Shown: positions 59,085 through 64,000 of the stretch, in pieces
Position numbering within the stretch: position 1 is the first letter of the stretch
How the letters are laid out: every line of letters starts with the position of its first letter
Assembly: GCA_030432905.1 (NCBI GenBank)
Contig: JAUILU010000001.1
Coordinates: 868,001 to 932,000, forward strand
DNA: 64,000 nt
Origin: Phycisphaerae bacterium
GTDB taxonomy: Bacteria > Planctomycetota > Phycisphaerae > Phycisphaerales > UBA1924
Reading direction: 5' to 3'
Translations under genes and position numbers: made by a program
The notes under the pieces: generated by a model
Told to the model about the DNA's origin: nothing
The model's database searches: none
What the model saw: only the letters and a program-made list of their open reading frames with translations

Positions 59085-60898
59085 AAGAGCCCGACACTGG
59101 TCATACCCACAAAAAGCAATCGGGAACTCTGAGCAGCCTCGGCGAGTCTCTGGTCGAGTTAGGAGTAATTGATTCTGAGCAGCTTCGCGTCGCATCAGAG
59201 GGTATCACTGTATCAGCTAAGTGCAACCAACAGTTAGCAACACGTCTTGTTGAACTGGGTTACGCATCACAAGTTGACCTGACGAAAGCTCTTGCTCGAC
59301 TCGCCGGTCGAACGTTTGTCACCGCTGAACCCAGCATGGTTGAGCCAGAGAGCATGCGCGCCCTCCCACAAGACTATCTAGAAATGCACAACCTGCTGCC
59401 GCTATCGGTTGCAGACAACCGGCTCGTAGTGATCGCGGAAAACTTTACTGACCTGGTGCTTCTCAAGGAGATTGAGCAAATCAGCGGACTATCCGTAGTT
59501 GTGCTCGCAGCGAGCGGTGACAATATCCGAAAGACCCGCCACGCAGTCTGGGAGTTGCTCGATCTCCAGCAGCCAACTAGCCAGCCTGGTTCATGTCAAT
59601 CACTTGATGATATTCTCAGCGGCTTTGATGCAGAGCAACTCAGTGTTGTTGAGCACAAGGAAGATGACGATGATCTCGAAGCCAGTGCTGCACAGTCACC
59701 TGTAATCTCGCTAGTCAATCAGATCATCAAATCGGCAGTGCGTGCCTCAGCAAGCGACATCCACATCGAGCCTGCAGAAGATAGCTTTCAGGTTCGATTC
59801 CGCATCGACGGCGACCTGAGCCAGTATGCCCAGCCCCCACTCAGGCTGATTGCCGCGGTTGTGAGCCGGATCAAGATAATGGCCCAGCTTGACATCTCTG
59901 AGCGCCGACTCCCACAGGACGGAGCGATATCTGTCACACTCGGCCAACGATCCATCGACTTGCGTGTCTCCACGATGGCCTCGCGCTTCGGTGAGAAGGT
60001 TGTTATCCGAATCATAGAGCGAGATGAGAAGGCACGGGATCTATCAACGCTCGGTTTAAGCCCAGAGATGCTGGGCGGATTTAGAGGAGTGATCTCGCAA
60101 CCCAATGGTATCGGTCTCGTCACGGGGCCTACTGGCAGCGGCAAAACATCAACGCTCTACGCTGCGCTGGGCGAGCTAGTGACCGGCCGCAACAATGTCA
60201 GCACGATTGAAGACCCGGTAGAGCGCGTTCTCAAAGGTGTTAATCAGTTTCAGGTACATCCGAAAGCCGGGTTTACATTCGCTGGAGCACTCCGCGCGAT
60301 GCTTCGGCAGGATCCCAACATAGTTATGGTCGGCGAGATCCGAGATACTGAAACCGCAAAGCTCGCTACCGAAGCCGCACTCACTGGACACCTTGTACTC
60401 TCAACGTTACACACAAACGATGCAGTCACCGCGATTCCCAGGCTCATAAATATGGGCGTAGAGCCGTATCTCGTCGCCGCGACTCTGAGAGGAGTTATCG
60501 CGCAACGTCTGGTCAAGCGTATCTGCCCTGCGTGTCGCGAATCTTCACAAGTATCCGATGCAGAACAAACATTCTTACAAGCAATGAGACACGATTCTCA
60601 TGAGTCAGGTTTCTCAAGAGGAAGCGGGTGTGCGAGATGTTCGCAACGTGGTACGCGCGGCCGCATTGGGATATTCGAACTGCTTTCTCTCAATGAATCT
60701 GTTACCACGGACATCATCCGCTCGCTTAACCAGGGAAGTGGCTCAAGCACAGGAGTGCATTCTTCCCCTGCATTCTGGAAAGACGGTATCAAGAAGGCAC
60801 AGGCTGGTGAGATCCTGCTCAGCTCACTGATGCAGATCGTATCGCCGTTAAACCAGGGCGAGATAGGCAACAACCCCGGAATCAGCCTCGCGGCATAA
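59081..60898 (+). CDS. gspE: Type II secretion / type IV pilus assembly ATPase (GspE/PilB-like)
   Basis: The 605-residue protein has an N-terminal GspE/PilB domain (about 10-170, SLGESLVELGVIDSEQLRVA, LARLAGRTFVTAEPSMVEPE) and a C-terminal secretion ATPase: Walker A GPTGSGKTST (349-358), Asp box VSTIEDPVERVLKG, Walker B DPNIVMVGEIRDTETA (411-426), His box STLHTNDA, and the CPAC...CARC zinc motif at 482-485 and 517-520. The final about 75 residues (after 527) are GspE-like. It starts at ATG 59081 overlapping the previous stop (ATGA). The zinc motif is typical of GspE/PilB extension ATPases rather than PilT. Confidence 0.93.
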   Translation: MKEPDTGHTHKKQSGTLSSLGESLVELGVIDSEQLRVASEGITVSAKCNQQLATRLVELGYASQVDLTKALARLAGRTFVTAEPSMVEPESMRALPQDYLEMHNLLPLSVADNRLVVIAENFTDLVLLKEIEQISGLSVVVLAASGDNIRKTRHAVWELLDLQQPTSQPGSCQSLDDILSGFDAEQLSVVEHKEDDDDLEASAAQSPVISLVNQIIKSAVRASASDIHIEPAEDSFQVRFRIDGDLSQYAQPPLRLIAAVVSRIKIMAQLDISERRLPQDGAISVTLGQRSIDLRVSTMASRFGEKVVIRIIERDEKARDLSTLGLSPEMLGGFRGVISQPNGIGLVTGPTGSGKTSTLYAALGELVTGRNNVSTIEDPVERVLKGVNQFQVHPKAGFTFAGALRAMLRQDPNIVMVGEIRDTETAKLATEAALTGHLVLSTLHTNDAVTAIPRLINMGVEPYLVAATLRGVIAQRLVKRICPACRESSQVSDAEQTFLQAMRHDSHESGFSRGSGCARCSQRGTRGRIGIFELLSLNESVTTDIIRSLNQGSGSSTGVHSSPAFWKDGIKKAQAGEILLSSLMQIVSPLNQGEIGNNPGISLAA

Positions 60899-60912
60899 GA
60901 GGAGTTCACGTC

Positions 60913-62139
60913 ATGACGAGCACACAAGCAGTTGGCAGCGATACTTACATCTACAAGGCACGCAACGAACTAGGAGAACTCTCGAGCGGTACTCTGACCG
61001 CAACAAACCGAGACGCGGCTAATGCTCAACTCACGGAGCAAGGGCTGTACGCGGTAGATATCGAGCTAGCTGAGCGTAGCGACAGAGTCATGAGTTCTCC
61101 GGGTGCTACCCGAACACAGATAGCTTGGCAGATGTCACAGCTCGCAACAATGCTCGAATCCGGAATGTCATTAAGCGCGAGCCTTGAGTGTCTCGTGAAG
61201 CAAGCGAAACAACCCAAGCTTCAATCACTCCTGCATGAGGTGCACCGTGCTGTTTGCGAGGGCCAATCGCTATCAGATTCCATGGCTCGCTTTCCAAAGG
61301 CATTCCCACCAGCCATGATCGCCATGACCCATGCCAGTGAAATGACGGGATCGCTGAGTATCGTCCTTCGCACCAGCTCTGGCTACATGCTTCGCGATGC
61401 ACAGATTCTCTCAAAGATGAGATCTGCGTTAGCGTATCCTGCGTTTATGCTCGGCGTGTGCGCACTCGTTGTTGTATTTCTCCTCTCCTTTGTGTTGCCA
61501 ACGTTCTCGCGTGTCTTCGAGTCACAGGGCGCAGCGCTGCCATTGCCAACTGAGATTCTCATGTTAGGAAGTCAGAGTATTGTAAACGCATGGCATTTCT
61601 GGTTGATCGGTAGTGTTGCATGCCTGACCGGAGCGTATCTCTGGTCTCGTTCTACCAATGGGCGACGAACAATCGATTCAGTCTTTGTGACAATGCCATT
61701 TTTAGCACCACTCTACAACACACTTCATCAGGCCCGCGCATTCCGCACTCTGGCCATGCTGCTCAATGCGCGAGCACCGCTGCTCGATGCGATTGGTGTG
61801 GTTCGCGATATCGTACCCAATACTCAGTATCAGTCTCTGTGGAAAGATGTAGAAGAACAAGTCAAAGTCGGCTCGAGATTCGCAAGCCCGCTCTACGCAG
61901 TGCCGTTTGTCGAAGAGTCTGCTGCACAGATGATCGACAACGGCGATCGATCGGGCAATCTGGCCAAGGCGCTCGATCATCTTGCCGAGCACATGGAAGC
62001 ACGCTTTACAAAGTCGATCGGAGTGGCGCTTCAGATGCTTGAGCCGCTCATGATCCTAACCATGGGGTGTGTTCTCGGTTTCGTCGCCGTCGCAATGATG
62101 CTGCCGCTCTTCCGCTCAGCATGGGTCCTAGCAAACTAA
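60913..62139 (+). CDS. gspF: Type II secretion / type IV pilus inner membrane platform protein (GspF/PilC-like)
   Basis: The 408-residue protein starts at ATG 60913 with AGAGGAG upstream and has the family's duplicated layout. It opens YIYKARNELGELSSGTLTAT, the first cytoplasmic domain is QLATMLESGMSLSASLECLV with AMTHASEMTGSLSIVLRTSS, followed by a membrane hairpin (AYPAFMLGVCALVVVFLLSF). The second domain is AFRTLAMLLNARAPLLDAIG with MIDNGDRSGNLAKALDHLAE, and the last transmembrane segment LMILTMGCVLGFVAVAMMLP. It organises the ATPase under the pseudopilus. It closes the rightward operon. Confidence 0.93.
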   Translation: MTSTQAVGSDTYIYKARNELGELSSGTLTATNRDAANAQLTEQGLYAVDIELAERSDRVMSSPGATRTQIAWQMSQLATMLESGMSLSASLECLVKQAKQPKLQSLLHEVHRAVCEGQSLSDSMARFPKAFPPAMIAMTHASEMTGSLSIVLRTSSGYMLRDAQILSKMRSALAYPAFMLGVCALVVVFLLSFVLPTFSRVFESQGAALPLPTEILMLGSQSIVNAWHFWLIGSVACLTGAYLWSRSTNGRRTIDSVFVTMPFLAPLYNTLHQARAFRTLAMLLNARAPLLDAIGVVRDIVPNTQYQSLWKDVEEQVKVGSRFASPLYAVPFVEESAAQMIDNGDRSGNLAKALDHLAEHMEARFTKSIGVALQMLEPLMILTMGCVLGFVAVAMMLPLFRSAWVLAN

Positions 62140-62456
62140 GTTCAGGGAACGGTCCGGAGCTAGTTGATACTAGTTTCAACACTGAGAATGCCTCTGCAGT
62201 CTCCATCATTGTTTAGAGTCGCGTAGCGAACTCGTGAATGGCGGGCATAGCAAGACAGCAGAGATGAGAATGTTCGACATCACAGGTGCGAACACATACT
62301 TCTCACAGGTGTTGACTAAGAAAGTGGTAGATTATCAAGAAGAGTTTCAGGCACGCTAGGAACCATACGGAGCTGTGGTATCGCTCACACACACGCTCAA
62401 TCGCTGCCTAGGTTTCGTTTCTTACTAGCCAGAAGAATTGATTGTGTATCTTTGCA
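62140..62456. other. Gene-free stretch with a possible third relic of the 6.1/39.9 kb element
   Basis: No intact gene is present. A 41-codon frame at 62234-62359 contains EMRMFDITGANTYFSQVLTK, whose RMFDITGAN segment resembles RLFDISGSP (6.1 kb) and RLFELSGIN (39.9 kb). Like those copies it lies beyond the 3' end of a minus-strand gene, here the TPR gene. The resemblance is short and nucleotide identity is low. Confidence 0.3.
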
Positions 62457-64000
62457 CTATTGTGTACTCGTTTCCCCGCTCTCCGCTTTCAGTCTGGCCG
62501 ACCATTCTTGCATAGTCTTGTCATGGCCGGCTGTTGGCTCGGCTTCGTGCCACGCCTCATGGACCTGAACAATCAGATTTCCAGCGCCCTGAGCACGCGG
62601 ATGTGCCGATCCGTACGTCGCGCACATTAACTCATAACCTTCGATCGCTCCCGCTGCTGCCTCTTCATAGCGGTCCATTTCGAGCAGAGTCGTCGCATGC
62701 TGGCCCAGAAAGGCGGCGGTAATCCAGTGTCCGGGCGGGAATGCCACCCGAGCAGCAGCCACCGATCGTGCGCCCAGGCTCTCTGCTTCTTCAAGCAATC
62801 CCTGGTCCCTCAGCGCTGTGCCAAGATTGTTCATTCCGATGACTGTCTCTGGGTGGTTCTCGCCCAGGGTCACCTTGTACAGCTCAAGTGCTTCGCGGTA
62901 CACACGCTCCGCGTCGCCGGGCTGATTCATAGCACGGTAAAGACCGCCGAGATTGTTGAGAGATCGCACCGTGTGAGGGTGCTCGTTCCCGAGCGTTTGT
63001 TGCCGACCCTTAAGTACTTCTTGATAGTAAGATTCGGCCTCGGCTAGCTTATTCTGCTGCTTGAGGTTTATGCCAAGATTGCTGATCGAACTGAGTGTCC
63101 GTGGGTGATCGTTCCCCAGGACTGCCCTGCTGCCCTCAAGAGCCAGCCGGAAGAAAGACTCGGCGTCAGCATGCAAGCCTTTCATTTCGAGGACGCCGCC
63201 CATGTTGTTCAGAGCGGCAAGTGTGCGCTCGTGTTCGTCGCCGTAGATGAATCTGTGTGCTTCGAGGGATTCTCGGTGAAAGGCCTCGGCTTCATCAAAT
63301 CGACCCATCTGCGAGAGCAGTAAACCGTAGTTATCGAGCACAAGCAGCGTCTCGCTATGGTCGTTGCCCAACACATCCCTGCACCGTTCGAGCAACCCAT
63401 CGAAGATCGCCTCAGCCTCATCGAGCCGCCCGAGATGCGTCAGAACGAGTCCAAGACTGCTGAGTGCATGTACGGTGTTGGCATCGTTCTCTCCGAACGT
63501 ATCCTTGAAAGTCTCAGCCGCGCCACGCTGGATACTCTCCGACAGCTCCAGCAGACCGACACGCTCCGCGGATTGTGCGAGTGATTGCATGAGCTTTGCG
63601 CGTATAACGGGCTGATCTTCAAACCGGCTCTCGATTGCTCGACGCGACGGCTCAAAGAGCGATGTGTTGAGCGTGTCCATCGCGAGACCAGTAAAGTCGA
63701 TACCTTGGAGCACCTCGTCGTATTCCAGTTGCTCGGAGAGTCCTTTGCGTATACCGAGCCCGATTGTCATTGCGTCCAACTCTGAGAGCTGATCCTGCTG
63801 GAACTCGGATACGGACTCGAGCTGATACGAGCGTAACTGCTCGGCAGCCAATGCTTCGGCTACTCTCAGATTGGCTTTGTTTGCGTCTCGCCGGGCGTTG
63901 TCCGCGCGGAATGCAAAGAGCGAAATCCCGATCAGGCCGATGAGCATGATCACAAAGCTCACTGCGACTCCGCCGACAAGTGTGCGGTTCCGTCTGCTAA
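62457..64000 (-). CDS. TPR-repeat C-terminal part of a membrane protein, probably Ser/Thr kinase; 5' end outside window
   Basis: The frame is open to the right edge, where SRNRTLVGGVAV precedes a transmembrane segment (SFVIMLIGLIGISLFAFRAD), so the N-terminus is outside the window. After a charged helix (RRDANKANLRVAEALAAEQL), about ten kinesin-light-chain-type tetratricopeptide repeats follow, each with N(L/M)G and a GxxHP(E/R)T-like turn (ALNNMGGVLEMKGLHADAES, LNNLGGLYRAMNQPGDAERV). In planctomycetes this arrangement commonly follows an N-terminal Ser/Thr protein kinase domain, but the kinase is not visible here, so that part is inference. An internal GTG at 63962 is not a likely start. Confidence 0.8.
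   Translation of the reverse strand, partial: SRRNRTLVGGVAVSFVIMLIGLIGISLFAFRADNARRDANKANLRVAEALAAEQLRSYQLESVSEFQQDQLSELDAMTIGLGIRKGLSEQLEYDEVLQGIDFTGLAMDTLNTSLFEPSRRAIESRFEDQPVIRAKLMQSLAQSAERVGLLELSESIQRGAAETFKDTFGENDANTVHALSSLGLVLTHLGRLDEAEAIFDGLLERCRDVLGNDHSETLLVLDNYGLLLSQMGRFDEAEAFHRESLEAHRFIYGDEHERTLAALNNMGGVLEMKGLHADAESFFRLALEGSRAVLGNDHPRTLSSISNLGINLKQQNKLAEAESYYQEVLKGRQQTLGNEHPHTVRSLNNLGGLYRAMNQPGDAERVYREALELYKVTLGENHPETVIGMNNLGTALRDQGLLEEAESLGARSVAAARVAFPPGHWITAAFLGQHATTLLEMDRYEEAAAGAIEGYELMCATYGSAHPRAQGAGNLIVQVHEAWHEAEPTAGHDKTMQEWSARLKAESGETSTQ

Overview
The window looks like the chromosome of a planctomycete of the class Phycisphaerae. This rests on several co-occurring traits: secreted proteins ending in a paired 'DVNGDG..(S/T)PTDF(S/T)AW' dockerin-like module with a final Gly-Cys, other secreted proteins ending in a VPAPAS-hydrophobic-RRRR tail (PEP-CTERM type), lamin-tail (LTD) surface proteins, prepilin-like proteins with an H-x9-DG type C-terminus, and a Ser/Thr-kinase-type TPR protein. 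No rRNA, convincing tRNA, CRISPR array, prophage or intact insertion sequence was seen.

Layout. 1-5.8 kb: stress/redox accessory genes (DUF1348, a secreted isochorismatase-fold hydrolase with a YHS domain, an azoreductase) and an NmrA/DUF1772/DUF1569 set divergent from an AraC regulator. 6.2-13.5 kb: a seven-gene histidine operon on the minus strand (hisG, hisC-HAD, hisB, hisH, hisF, hisA-hisIE, hisD) with translational overlaps throughout. It is preceded by a short histidine-rich leader ORF and an intrinsic terminator, a classical attenuation arrangement. 13.9-24.6 kb: secreted/surface proteins (LTD, dockerin-like, PEP-CTERM), a prepilin, a PadR two-gene unit, and several decayed genes (an FG-GAP/dockerin gene and a tandem pentapeptide-repeat pair). 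25.1-33.3 kb: phosphorus acquisition (PhoD-like phosphatase, PhnD-like binding protein, glycerophosphodiesterase, XRE-cupin regulator, and a phnC-phnE-phosphonatase-like-Fe-ADH operon). 33.6-39.7 kb: a dockerin-tagged metallophosphoesterase and a second prepilin + LTD pair. 40.0-44.1 kb: a minus-strand methionine/threonine operon (cystathionine gamma-synthase-like, a fused aspartokinase-homoserine dehydrogenase lacking ACT domains, asd) behind a SAM-I-type riboswitch. 44.5-50.4 kb: a complete RND efflux operon. 50.7-62.1 kb: a PEP-CTERM protein and a divergent type IV pilus/type II secretion-like cluster (minor pseudopilins and a degenerate kinase-like protein leftward; PilM/N/O/P-like, GspE/PilB and GspF/PilC rightward). 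The right edge holds the C-terminal part of a TPR protein.

How the genes work together. The histidine operon encodes a candidate for every step of the pathway, including histidinol-phosphatase if the HAD domain fused to HisC performs it. The methionine operon supplies the aspartate-to-homoserine steps plus a sulfur-transfer enzyme. Its aspartokinase has no allosteric ACT domain, so the SAM riboswitch may be a main feedback point. The phosphonate genes combine uptake, C-P hydrolysis and aldehyde reduction. The most notable observations are the His leader/attenuator, the SAM riboswitch with a Shine-Dalgarno-sequestering hairpin, the HisC-HAD and HisA-IE fusions, and a diverged sequence element found just beyond the 3' ends of the his and met/asd operons.
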